NCBI GenBank assembly: GCA_002197995.1
Contig: NGZR01000001.1
Coordinates: 12,171,501-12,235,500, forward strand
Length of the DNA: 64,000 nt
Source of the DNA: Gaeumannomyces sp. JS-464
Taxonomy: Eukaryota; Ascomycota; Sordariomycetes; Magnaporthales; Magnaporthaceae
Direction of reading: 5' to 3'
Both the position numbers and the translations under genes were made by a program. Every line of letters begins with the position of its first letter. Positions within the stretch are counted from its first letter, which is position 1. Positions 1 to 11,440 of the stretch are shown in pieces. The notes under the pieces were generated by a model. The model did not search any database and was not told the DNA's origin. It worked only from the letters and a program-made list of their open reading frames with translations.

Positions 1-1185
1 GCACGGCAATCTCCTCGCTGTCTTCGTCCTTGGAAGCGGTGCTGAGGAGTGTCAAAAGCTTCTCAACGGTCTTGATCTCGGAAAAGACCTCTGCCTCCAT
101 CTGCGCCTCCCGTTGCAGCTCGTCTGGCGTCGGGTCGGCCAGCTTCTCGACGTAGTTGAGGGGAAAGATGCCCGTCTTGCCCTTGAGGGAGCCACGCCAC
201 CAGTCCTTGTAGACCGACTCGAGCACCGCGATCACGTCGCCCTTCTTGAACTCGAGCTCGCCGTCCTCCGAGGGCATGAAGTCAAACAGAGCACGCACTC
301 TGGACACTGTCGCAGCTGTTGTGCCAGTTTGGGACGGCTGCAGCGGCGTGGCAGCGCCAGCCTGTCCCGCAGCGGCGGTAGCCGAGGAAGCAGCAGTTCC
401 TGGGGCCGCCTGCGCGCCTGATGCGGCGGACGAAGCAGCGGGTCCGCTGCCGGAAGGTCCGGCGGCGACCTGCTTCTTGCGCTCCTCCTCCTGAAGAGAG
501 AGCTTGAGCGCCATCTGCAGCTCCTCCTCCTTCTGTCGGTCTACATCCGTGAGCGAGTTCTTCTGCGGGGCCGAATGGCTGAAGCTGTGGGTTGGTCTGC
601 TTGAGGCGGTAGTATGCGTCGTACAGGTCCGCGTCATCCTTGAACATGTCGGACCAGTCCTTGGTGCGTTCCAGGATCTTCGCCTTGACCTGGTTGTGGG
701 TGTTGCGGTCGTTGGCCAGTTTGAGAAGGGCGTCTGTGAATGCGCGGGATGCCAGCTCGCTGCATCGGCTTCCCGCAGTTCTGGCTGACGGCGTTGGCGA
801 CCTGTGCGAAGGCGTCAGTGTTAGAGCCTGGCTATGCGGCAGCGGCGGCGGTCCGTGACCCAGACGGCCATCTAGACCTACCTCTAGCGTGTAGAGCTGC
901 ACGTTCGCATTGCGATGGGCCAGTCGTTTTATGGGGACGGCCTCCTTGGACCCGTCGGGTTCGCTGGCCACCTTGTCGCAAACCTCCATGATGGCCCCCC
1001 AGTCCTCAGAGGTGAGGTTCTCATCTGTCGCCTTGGCTGTGGTGGGCGCGTGGCTGCTTTAGCACGGGTTGGTCTCTCGGACATGCCTGCCTGGCAGCGC
1101 CGCGGAGCGCTGGACCGGGGCCCGGTGAAGGATGCCGCCTACCGATGACGGCATCGAACGGCGATGCCCCCTGAGCTCGGAACAT
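1..1185 (-). CDS. hse1: Hse1, ESCRT-0 subunit (VHS-UIM-SH3), C-terminus off the left edge
   Basis: Hse1 pairs with Vps27 on endosomes to collect ubiquitinated cargo for multivesicular body sorting. Exons read from the minus strand are 1185-1143, 1036-882 and 801 to beyond base 1. The first intron has an unusual GTAGGC donor; both acceptors are CAG. The start ATG at 1185 gives MFRAQGASPFDAVIAKATDE, matching family N-termini. A VHS domain follows (KATDENLTSEDWGAIMEVCD, then ELASRAFTDALLKLANDRNT), then a UIM (EEELQMALKLSLQEEE), an Ala/Ser/Gly linker and an SH3 domain (RVRALFDFMPSEDGELEFKK, ending FPLNYVEKL). The frame breaks between VHS and UIM, about 571-586. Adding two C residues in CCA contexts, or removing one base, restores NSLTDVDRQKEE. 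Gene identity is secure; the exact sequence at the break is not. Confidence 0.93.
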
Positions 1186-1944
1186 GGTGGGCTTTTCGTC
1201 GGCAGCAAGTACTGCTGAAGCCGTCGCGCGAGGGCGTCGTCGCCGTTGCCAGTGTAGGGAGAGCCAGGCCCGTGGGAGGCTGCGATAGGAACAGAGTGGG
1301 TGGTAGTGGGCTAGGGAGGTAGGTAGCTGCCTAGAAGCTTCCGTGCTGGGGCGGACGCTGGTTGTGCTGAGTACCTCGGCAGCCGCCTGTGGTTGGGCTG
1401 TCGATGGAAAGCAGCGACGGGGACAACCGGAAAGCAGGAAAAAGGGACGGGACTATCTCGTGAAAATGAGACGTGGGCGGCGTTGCTTCTCGTGGGACGT
1501 AGGTAGTCGGGCGGGGGTTGAGCAGCGGCTGGAGTTGAATGAAGGCTAGTAGAGGTACCTGTGTCAATGATGTGTGGGAGGCGTAACCTCCTTGTGGCAG
1601 CGCCGCTCGAGCGTCATCAGCTCCCCGTCTGGCCTTGCGATTTGGGAATTGCGTGGACTCAGGCGCCACCTGCCCCACTCGCCCCAAAAATGGATTCCAT
1701 GCTCTGCAGCGCCACACTCTTTGCTCAGCCAGCGAGACTCGAAGGCTGCGCTTCTCTCCGCTCGTCGGTTGCATCCTCGTCATCACCATGCGTGTAACAT
1801 CGCAAACATGCTACTTCTCGTCTCGGAGGACTATACTAACGCTTGATGTCCAAAATAGGTACTCGCGTACCCGCCATCTGCCAACGAAAAAGGCGGCGTT
1901 TGTGAAGAATAGAGTCCTCAAAAGTCCATGAACAGCATCTCACG

Positions 1945-1979
<35 letters not shown>

Positions 1980-2364
1980 AGGTAGGTACATATACATAAG
2001 TAGAAGGTAGTTTAGGTAGGTAGGTTCCGTAGCCCGACACACCTCGTCAGTTTCGTGTGCACAGCATGCTGGCTGTCATTTGACCTCCTGTGAGACATGC
2101 CCATCCATCTTCGAGATGGGCCACACGCCTGCCCATGTCAGTTTACGCCCGGCCCATTGGCTATGTCCCTATGTCACTGCCCCTGCCGAATGGTCAAGCC
2201 TTCGTCTTGACAAAACCCGAAACGCCAAAGCTACCATGAGAGAACAACAAATCGTCAAGAGAGGAGGAGAACGAAAGCTGGCACCGAGAAAGGGTTCGGG
2301 CGAGAATCACAACCGGCTCGAGATCACCGTGCTTCACCAGCGCCGGTCAGAGCCTCGATGTGCT
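1186..2364. other. Spacer between hse1 5' end and atg13 3' end
   Basis: No conserved coding signal on either strand. It should hold the hse1 promoter and the atg13 3' UTR. It contains an A33 run and GGTAGGT-type low-complexity sequence near 1978-2030. Open frames here have no recognisable domain and are treated as chance. Confidence 0.6.
1945..1977 (+). repeat. poly-A tract, 33 bases
   Basis: An uninterrupted run of A upstream of hse1 and downstream of atg13, followed by AGGTAGGT-like sequence. Runs this long usually have uncertain length in assemblies. Confidence 0.95.
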
Positions 2365-5297
2365 TCATAGCTCCCCTCTCGCCTGTCCCCAAGGGGGCCC
2401 CCCCGTGGCTCCTCGAGGCTTGCCCGCCCATGCGGGCTCAAGCTCCGACATGTCAAACACGAGCGGCTCATCATCTGCCTCGTTGTCACCAGCGCCGCGC
2501 GTGCTGCCCGTGCCGTACCTGCCGACAGACCCAGATCCAGTGAAGCTCCGCGCGAGGACTGCGGGGGAGTTGGTCGCCGCTGCCCTCGACCAATGCTCCC
2601 CGTATACCGTAGTCGTACGAAGAAGCCGAGGTACCTGACATGAGCCCTGCCGAGGGGTTCTTATCCTCCGGTTCCGTCGACGACACTGACCTGGGCGCCA
2701 CCGCCGACGAACGAATCTCCACAGCGGGCTGCAGTGATGATGGTCCGTCGGCCAATCCAGAACCAGCCCTGTCAATCAATCCCAGCCCACTCAGTCTCGA
2801 GGCGGGCTCACGACTATCCGCACCCAGGCTGATGCGGTTTCCCGCAAATGGAGGTCAGGAGTCTCGTCATCTTCGAGAAGCGCCCTGTTCTGATGGGCCA
2901 CAGAGCTGGAGCGACGGTTGTCTGCTGAAGGCGCGGGGACACAGGTATGTCGATGGCCGTGGCGCCCTCCCGGCGGCCCGACCCGGCGCTCGCGGCACTG
3001 CGCGTGGTTGGCGCACCGACCCCAACCACTGCTCTGTGCGTAGCTTGCGCCTGAGCTTGAGCCTGAGCCTGGGCCTGATGGTCGATGATCGCGTTTTCGC
3101 TCAGACGGGACGGTATCGCTGGAGTGTGGGGTGTATGCGGTGAAAGAGGTTTGCTTGGAGACAAGGACGCCGACAGCGATGCCGGGTTCAACATGCCCGG
3201 TCCGCTTGCGGCCGGCTATAGGAGCCGAAGACCGCTGTAGCTGCATGGATACATGGACTCTGTCAGTGAGTTGTTGGACTCTCGCATGAGCTGGAATTTC
3301 GAGAGCTGCGCCACGGTCCTCTTGGCGGATGCCTCCCTCGTCTTGGCCGTCGGCTCCAGGCTCTGAAGCGTCCTCTTGCTGTCGAGGATCTTCAAGAACT
3401 CAGAGATGTTTTCGTCGTCGGCTGTATCGACCCCGAGCTCGCTCCTGCGGCCTCAGCCAGCAGACCAGAGCCGGCTGGACAGAAGACGACAGCTCTGTTT
3501 GCCGCTGCTACCTTGGTCGTCGTCGCCGGCTTTGCTGGTACCCCCAAACGACGACTTGCCTCGCCTGTGGGTAAAGCTACTGCTGTAACGACTTCCTGGC
3601 TTTGGCGACGCACTGCCTGCCACGTCCGAGCCTGGGCCACCCCGCAGCAGGCGCCATGCCGGCTGTCAACGAGTTACGGTTCTAGCCGCATGAAACGCGC
3701 CGAGCGCCGACTGCCTCGCAGCGAGCTGGGTGATGCTGGAACGTCGGGTCCTGGCTTGCGATCCGAAAGCGAGCCAGCCTTTGAAGGGCTGGAACGATAC
3801 AGATGGACGCCGGGAATGGCCGTCCGCCCTGGCGGCCGAGCAAACTAGCGTACCCGGAAATGGTAGGGAGTGCGGCGGTTCTGGTCGACACTGGCGTTTG
3901 CCGATCCCACAGGAGAGCTAGTGTCGGATCCAGCAGGCCGCACTGCCTTTAGGGCGGACAAGGGGCTGGTGCCGAGAGCCCCAGCACCGTGGAAAGTAGA
4001 AAGACTTCCGTACGTCTGTTGCTCTGGTGGCTGGTTCCTATCTTGGCGGCGCGTCGACAAGGAGCCCATGTCGGCTGTATACGAGGAGTCCCGGCGACCC
4101 GCCTGCCGCTGCGGCAGAGACGGCTTGAACATCTGGTCGTCGACCCCTAGGAACCGAGAGCTCAAGAGAGCTTCAGAGTCGTCGACGCGAAAGCTGAAGT
4201 CGTTGCGGTAGGTGACAGATGCGTAGAACCTCCCGACTGGGACTTCAAGGTCTCCGAAGATATAGTCGGTAACGGCGTCCCGTCCGTCGTAGAGAGGCTG
4301 GCGAAGAAGATCGAAACCAGACGGATCGGGGTCGCCAAAGACAAAGCGGCAGCACACTTGCAGGGCAGGGTTGGCCGGTGGTCTTGCCAGCGACTGCCGC
4401 GCGAGCCTCCAGGCGGGCAGGATCTTGGTGCTGACGAAAAGGGACCTGAAAAAGACTATGCTTTTCTTGTAGATTGCCGGCAGCGTGGGGCCGAAATCCT
4501 CCGTGTCATCGCCAGGCAGGCACTTGAGCTCAATCCTCCACCTCTCGAGGACGACCTCCGTGTTGCGTTTGCGGGACCTGGGGGAAGAGCTGCCCTCGCT
4601 GGACGAGTCGGAGTTGAGGGCTTCCAGGACATCCCACATGTTTCCGTTGTCGTCCGTCACCACCAGACTTTGACCGGACGAAAGACCGGATGCGTCCAGA
4701 TATGTTTCCATTATCATGGGAGGTGGCCTGTTCTCGAAGCCTCCGCAAGTCTTCCAAACCCGCAGTTCTTCCCTGAAATCATCTATCTCGTCCGTCTCGA
4801 TTTGGAACTAGTAGCTACCGTCAGCCTCGACCAGAGGGGAGCAATAAAGGGGTCTCCAACGCACCCATTTATTAGTTTTCCTTCCGTCGCCTTTCCTCGA
4901 GGCCGCCGTCGGCGTTGTCGGCGTCCTGGACTGCAGAATAAGCACCGCGGCTTTGACGTGGAAATTCTGAAGAGGCGCAAGAGGGTTCGTTAGTTCTATC
5001 AAAATGAACCTGACAGAGGCAAAAGAAGAGCAGATGCCGGTGCTGCACACACGCGCAACGTACTTGTATTATCTGGTCAAGCTTCTTGACAGATTCCCGG
5101 GTGGGCCCCGGGCCCGGCGAGCCATCCGGTGTCCCAGAACCCCCCTGACTGCCGTCTTGGCCTGCGGCGCTTGAGGATGCCCTCGAGCGGGACCCGGCTC
5201 CGAGGCCGTCCCTCGGGTTGTTGGTTCTGGTCGGATTTGTCTGCAAGTTGGACGCAGGTGAGGAGACCCTCGGCGGGTATCGCGGCTGCTGGTGCAT
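2365..5297 (-). CDS. atg13: Atg13, autophagy-initiation scaffold, with about a dozen one-base frame breaks in its 3' half
   Basis: Atg13 bridges Atg1 kinase and Atg17 at the phagophore assembly site and is phosphorylated by TORC1. Exons are 5297-5064, 4966-4865 and 4807-2365. Branch sites include ACTAAC and acceptors are CAG and TAG. Exon 1 ends VKKLDQIIQ and joins NFHVKAAVLILQSR, the start of the HORMA domain; it continues WFQIETDEIDDFREELRVWK, RPPPMIMETYLDAS and LERWRIELK. The long disordered tail keeps family blocks: RRPSVSFQPF, DENISEFLKILDS, SPSKPLSPHTPHTPAIPSRL, AIDIPVSPRL, NRRSSSVAHQNRALLEDD, REPASRLSGLGL and DDEPLVFDMSEL. These blocks lie in all three frames. Breaks fall near 2571, 2590, 2851, 2928, 3197, 3247, 3424, 3478, 3498, 3782 and 3862, nearly all repaired by one C in CCA or one G in TGG. 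Corrected length is about 930 residues, normal for the order. This is either a poorly resolved consensus or a decayed copy. Confidence 0.9.
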
Positions 5298-7598
5298 TTT
5301 CGGCACAGCAAGCGTGTGACGCAGGCAGGTGCAGGTGTGGGGGCGGCGCTGCGTCCAGGGATGGGATGAAAGAGGGAGGTCACAATAACGGCTACAGTTC
5401 CCGGCGAAGGGTGGGCGTCCACGGCTGTGAGGACGAGGCAAATCAGAAAAGGCTGTAGTGTGCCGCTGGGCGGAACGCGGCGGCTTCAAGCCTCGGCGGC
5501 GGGCGGCGGAAGTGCGGTCGGGGCGAGATAGGCACGGTGCTTGTTTAGGTGGAATGCATTTCCTCTCCAGACAGGAGCGGCGTCTCCATGTTTGGGGTAG
5601 CTTGGCTTTGAGTCTCGCGCAACTAGACCTAGGGGAAGCGCTCGAGAGCCCCCACGCGGACTTGGACACGCAGGGTACCGGTCGAAGCCTGACTTGGATA
5701 GGTAGTCAGGCAACAAGGTAGCAAGGCACAGAGGGAGGTGTTGGCGGTCGGTATCCAAGAGTAGGGGGTTGAGTCGAGGTTTTGTGCTGTCGCGGACGGT
5801 CAGTGGCCCAGGACTTGGGATGGCCGCGCCTGTGGTGGAGAGAGGCGGATGGATGCGGAGTAGTCGGGGGCAGGGTTACGGCAGGTACATGGCTCTGGGC
5901 CCTTCAATCAGTGGCCGCCCTAGGTCGCACCTTGTGTAGCCACGTTATTGGCTTTGTTGGACTGCCCGACTGCTGCAGGCGGTTTCGGCTGTCTGGATTC
6001 GCTGCCTGTCGGAAGGCAAATTGTGTGCCTGGCCCCGACTGGCCCTCGATCGAGGCTTGCTTGCGTGCACTGCGTCAACTGTGCTGGCTTCCGTAGACTG
6101 GCTTCCTCGCCCGTGCACCCTGAGCCTACCAAGCACAGATCGAGGCATGCAGCCCGACTCCCCGAGCGAAGCAAGCAGGCAAGCAGACGTCGGCGCGTGG
6201 TTGGTTCGATAAAACGGGCCCTGCCTGCCCGGGGAGGTGTGCAGAGAGCGTGGAGACAGACGGGGCAGACGGGTGAATAGGAAGAGGTGTTGGAGGAGCA
6301 TCAAGCACCTGACCAGAGCCTGCCCGGTTGGTGCTTTTGACCGTGCTGGCGACACCATGTCGAGGTGCAGCAAACTGACGGCACCTTGGGGTACCTGGAG
6401 CCACCGAGTCATAGCGACCCAGCAGCAGCTGGCCCACACTCTATCGAGCGGCTCGGCTACCGAGCCGGGTCAAGCGTCGGGACTTTGATAACAAAGCGGG
6501 TCCTGATAGGGCGATGGGGCAGCATGATTGGCGGCTGCGGAGAGGCTGGCCTCCACTCCACCACCCCACGCCAGCTGCCACCGTCCCGTGCCAGTTTCCT
6601 CGCCGACAGCGAAGCTCATTCAAGAGTTGGCCCTGACGCAGGGGCTCCTGCAACTGAAAGCGTCGATGAGGTGTTGATCCCGCCTAGGTACCAGGTACTT
6701 GTACGAGGCGCCTAATCTAGTAGCCCGGTGACTCAATTCGACTAGGCTCTGTTGACGATGTGACTTGATCTGACCTGCCTGCCTATCTGGGTACCTAGGT
6801 ACCTGCCTAGGTACCAACCTGCCTGCCTCTCCCACTCGACTCTTGGAGGTCGTTCCGGGGCTCTGTGAAATATACGTTCCCGTCTCCCACGAGCACTTAA
6901 AAGAGAGAGAATAAGAGTGTAGATAAAGCTCTTGTCTCATCGAAATGCTCTGGATCTGTTCCCTCCCTCGCCGGCCGGGACTTCCATACTTCAAATAGTC
7001 GTAATCCCGGGCCGTGGAGCATTCCAAGCCGTGGATCAATGGCGTCAGCAAATCACGAAATTGTCGACGAAAACGCCCAACATGGTAGTCCCATGCCGAA
7101 TGTCAGTACCTGACCCCGCGACCGAGTCACCGCCAGGGGGGTAAATGGAGTCATCCTGCCCCAAAACGCGTCCGCGCAATATCATGGCGCAAGACCAAAA
7201 CCCGTCATCGCCCATCGCGGGTCTATGCCCTGTCAAGCGGTTGCAAGTTCCTTGAGTGGGGCCATTGGACTTTCGGAGAGGTATGTCGGAGTGAAGAACG
7301 GTGATGAGAAGACAAACCTGGAGAAGAGGAAAAATATCAGGTCGCCCAATCTATTGAGTTTAGTATCCTTCGTGACTGCGTAGACCAACCTCGGGTGACT
7401 CTTAATTCTATAGTATAGGTGACCAACGACGCCTTGATTCTCATAAACGCGCACCCAAGCCACCTGAGCCCATATTCCGCGGGTACCTAAGCGCAAGCAC
7501 ACATACAGCCATCACAGTAGACTACAACACACGGCATGGAGAGGAGAGAAAAGAGATGAATACACAGGGTGAAAATAAGCACCGGCGCCGATCCGACA
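5298..7598. other. 2.3 kb spacer between atg13 5' end and the SNF2 gene 3' end
   Basis: No conserved protein or tRNA-like B box seen. It includes the atg13 promoter side and the SNF2-gene 3' side. A cluster of CCTAGGTACC palindromes lies at 6682-6817. Confidence 0.6.
6682..6817. repeat. Cluster of CCTAGGTACC-type palindromic motifs
   Basis: GCCTAGGTACCAGGTACTTG at 6682 and GTACCTAGGTACCTGCCTAG starting about 6791 are overlapping copies built from CCTAGG and GGTACC, each its own reverse complement. Similar short copies recur in other spacers of this window. Confidence 0.75.
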
Positions 7599-10500
7599 CT
7601 ACCAACGGCGGCTGAACGCCGAGTCGACCTGTGGCCGAGCTACCTGTCTACTGGCCTTCTTGCGACCGAACCCGTCGTACGACGCCGTCGAAGTATCGCC
7701 AGCGTCTTCGCCAACGGGGTTGTCGCCGACGGGGCCGAAGCTGGTGCGGTCGTGATTGAAAAGCGCAAGCATTTCCTGGAGTCCGAGTCCAAGCGCGTCC
7801 TTCTTCTTCATGCCTCCCTCGATCGCCTGCTCTGCGAGAAGCCTCTTTTTGTTCTGAAGCTCCAGAATCCTCTCCTCGACCGACTTTTCAACCGTGAGCT
7901 TGTACACAATCACGTCGACCGTCTGCGTCAGGCGGTGGACGCGATCGATGGCCTGCTCCTCGATAAACTGCATCACGCATGACGTTAGTATTTGTCTTCT
8001 TCCTCTTCTCGCAATGATACAAAGTATGGAGGCTATGCATAAGGTTTATAGAGCACTCGTTTTCGACCCAGACTCTGAACTTACCGGGTTCCAAAACGGC
8101 TCCAGGATGACCACCCGTGTGGCGGCTGTAAGGTTGAGACCGAGAGATCCGCACTTTAGGCTGCAGAGTAGCAGCCGAGTCTTTTTGTCGTTGCGGAGAG
8201 CATGTAGGCTTTCTTCTCGCAGCTCGTTCTTCATCGACCCGTCGTAGCGTGCATATTTGAACCCATCCTTTTCGAGGAAAGGCTCGATCAGATCCAGCAT
8301 CGAGGTGAACTGCGAGAAGACGATAAACTTGTGCTCCTGAGCCTCCTTATGGAGGATCTCGAGAAGGTTCCGGATTTTGGCCGATGGCACCACGCGCCCA
8401 GACGAATCTCTGCTGTCCCACTGGTCGTCGTCCGACTCGTCCTCCGATCCAGACACTGCCGAGCCCGCTTCCGAGTCGGACTCGGACTCTGATCCGGAGT
8501 CGGAGCTGACATCCGACTCATCCGACGTGGTGGCCTTCTTCTTCAAGGCCCGGGCGTGGATGTCCGAGACCGAAGCCAAATCACCGTCAGAGTCTGCGGC
8601 CGTGGTCGCTTTGCTCTTGTCATCCTCGTCCTCAACGATGAAGCTGCTGAGACGACTGCCGTCGTCTTGTTCGTCCTCAGAGTGATGGATCGAGTCTTCA
8701 GACTCGAGCCATTCTCCGCCGCCCTCAGCGTTCTCGTCTTCCTCACCGCCGGCTTTGCCAAGGCGTAGGGCGCCGCGTTGATCCTCCCCAACAATCCAAC
8801 TGGCATCATCCTCCTCGTCATCGCTGTCTATCACAGCCATACGATTCCTCGGCTTCCGCTTCCTGGCATCGATCTTGGTGGTTTCTTTGGCCGTCTTTTT
8901 GGAGGCTTTCTTCTTATCCTTGTCAGGTCTCCTTCTCTTGGGGCCCTCTGAATTGAATTGAGCGCGATCCTCCTCGCATGCTTCGCAGACCGACTTCCCC
9001 TTGCTCGCCTCCTCCTTAGTTAGGTCGCTCATGCAGACATCACACTGCTTCGACTCGATGCCCATGCCACCAAGGGCATCCGCCAGAGCATCAATATCCG
9101 CATCGGCTTTCTTTGGCTGTATTGTGTCCATGGAAAGCGCATCTTTGTCCTTCTCGGGCTTGACGCCAACTAGTTTCGGGTGATTGCAGGCCTGGCGCAG
9201 ACGTAGCAAAAGCACCAGGGCGTTGGCATAGTTGACCCTCCCTTTCATCATCCTCTGCAGACTCTCGTCGGCGCGCTCCTCAAGCCTGGCGTAGAACCTC
9301 CTCTCCGCAGGCGAGAACTTGGCCGAGACGGCGACAACCTTGCGCTCGGTGACTTTGAAGGCTGGCGCCTTGGGCGCCGCACCGTCGCCCTTGGCAGCCG
9401 CAGCCTCGAGCGCCTTCTTCCCTCCCGGGTTGAGTGCACCCTCCTCCTTCAAGATCTCCTTGGTGCGGCGCTTCATAAAGCAGCGTAGGATGCTGTGGAG
9501 ACGACGGATGGCCAGATGGCCCTTGCCGCTCTTCATCGGCTGATCGATGTACTCGCGCCAGTGCTTGAGATCGTCATATGGAGCAATGCGCAGGAAGTTG
9601 ACCAAGCTCTGCAGCTCGTCCAAGTTGTTCTGCATCGGTGTCCCTGTGAGACACCAGCGGAATTCCGCACGCAGGGCGCAGCAGGCCTTGGTCGCTTTTG
9701 CGTTGCGGTTCTTGATGCTGTGCGCCTCGTCCAGGATGACCCGGAACCAGTGTATGCCGAAGCAGCCAGCGCCGACAGCATCGGTCGAGTGACCATGCTC
9801 AGACACCAGGATCTGATACGTTGTGATGACCACGTCGTATTTGGCCAGTTCCGTGTATTTTTTGGTCCGGCTCGGGCCGTGATGAACGCAAACACTGAGC
9901 CGCTTGTCGGCCGAGACCTTCTCGGCGATCTCGGCCTCCCACTGCCGGATCAGCGCCAGCGGGGCCACGACTAGGGTGCCTTTACCGATGGTGTCATAGT
10001 GTTTTTTCCAGCCCACGCCATCCTTGGCAGGTTTCGGACTGCTCATTATGAGAGATATAGACTGCAGCGTCTTGCCGAGCCCCATGTCGTCCGCCAGGAT
10101 TCCGCCCTTGGGGACCTTGCCTCGCTTGACGGGACCAAGTTCGCGGCCCTTCATCCACTCCACTCCCTCCTGCTGATGAGGCAAGAGCTTGACACTTATG
10201 CCCTCCAGTGAGCCATCATCGATTATCTCCTCCTTCTCTCCCTCCTTCTTGCCCTCCTCGTCGTTGTCCTCGTCCATACCACCCTCCAACAGAGCCTTGA
10301 GGTCGTCGGTGGCTTTCTTGGGGTCCGTGTAGAAGACCTGGTCATCGAATGCAGCAGACTGCGAGTACATGGAAGCACCGGCGGTGCTGCTGCTGTCACG
10401 CTGGGCCGGGAGTGAGGTGTAGACGGGGAGGGGCGGCGCATCTTTGTCGTTGTATTTGAGGGCGCTGGGCCCAGAGATAAGGTGGCCCCTGTGGTGCTCG

Positions 10501-10790
10501 GGGCGGCGTTGGGGCTGCAAAAAGACGTTTGACTTCTTCTCCTTCTTGTAGAGAGACGAGAACGCCTTGGGCTGTTGCGAGGATGGCATCGTCGGTCGTC
10601 CAAATTCCGGGGTAGCAGTTCCAGGGATCTTGGCTGGGCCGACGGGGCTGCTGGAAATGTTGATTGTCTCTCTGTTGCCGCTGGCTGGCCGGGGCGGCGA
10701 CTCGGGCCGCGACCTGGCCTCGGCGAGCATCCGTGAGCCCACAAACTCGATGTCGTCGTCCGAGAAGGACGCACTGCGTGAGCGCGCCAT
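7599..10790 (-). CDS. SNF2-family ATPase (Rad5/Rad16/Uls1-like) with Cys-pair and acidic insert
   Basis: A DNA translocase of the SNF2 superfamily, expected in the nucleus. Two exons, 10790-8085 and 7967-7599, are separated by an intron with GTAAGT donor, TACTAAC branch and CAG acceptor. I chose the ATG at 10790 (MARSRSASFSDDDIEFVGSR) for its context CCCGCCATGG; an in-frame ATG at 11018 lacks any recognisable sequence after it. The product is about 1,024 residues. Motif I GGILADDMGLGKT is near residue 235, motif II DEAH near 353 and LTGTPMQNN follows. An insert between the ATPase lobes carries CDVC and CEAC pairs (about 582-606), too short for a full RING, then a Lys-rich stretch and long Asp/Glu/Ser runs. 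The C-lobe has FSQFTSMLDLIEPFL, and the intron joins EPFWNP to FIEEQAIDRVHRLTQT (motif VI). No frame breaks. Orthology to a named yeast protein is unresolved. Confidence 0.9.
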
Positions 10791-11440
10791 GGCGGGGTAG
10801 TGAGAGGTGGTCTGCGGGGGCGGAGCGGCGCCGAAGGTCGCAGCCTTTTGGAGTCCTCGCCGGGTTCGCCGGTTCTCGACCGGCGGCTGCCAGCTTGAGT
10901 CTCGGGCGTCACTTTTTTGTGATACTGTTTGTAGGCCGGAATCCAAAGTCTGCACCAGGTTTCTCGAAGATTGTCGAGGAGCGGCTGTTAGCGGGGTGGG
11001 CCAACAAAGCGGTATCACGGCACAAACAGGCGCTAGCCATACCTACTTCATAAATAGTTCACTCCGGTGCAAACAAATTGGAAGAAGTTATCATCGAGGT
11101 CGGCTACCTGACCGCGCAGCTGTCAGAAGTCGGTGTGCAGATTGGTCTTCTCCTCCTTTTTCTTTTTTCTGAGCTGGGCGGTGCTTCGATCCGCTCGTTG
11201 GCTGTTGGTCGTGCGTTGCTACTGCAGGCTGCAGTCGGCATTTGTAAACATTGGATCACTGTCAAGGCAACCAAACAGGGGTCTAAGGCGTTCCTGTGGG
11301 GCGCGGTCAACGTGCGTGGTCATGTGACTCGTGCACTCTCTTTATAGATCACCAATAGACCTCCACCTCAATCCTAGCAGGGAGGTTAACTTGATTCTGT
11401 CTGGTTTGCGTGTCGTACCTATATACTGGACTGTTCACAG
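10791..11440. other. 650-bp spacer, promoter side of the SNF2 gene
   Basis: Lies upstream of the SNF2 gene and downstream of the Yrb30-like gene. It has a pyrimidine-rich tract near 11145-11170. No gene seen. Confidence 0.6.

Noticed and set aside
1331..1789. 152-codon minus-strand open frame between hse1 and atg13
   Set aside because: No recognisable domain and lies in the expected hse1 promoter.
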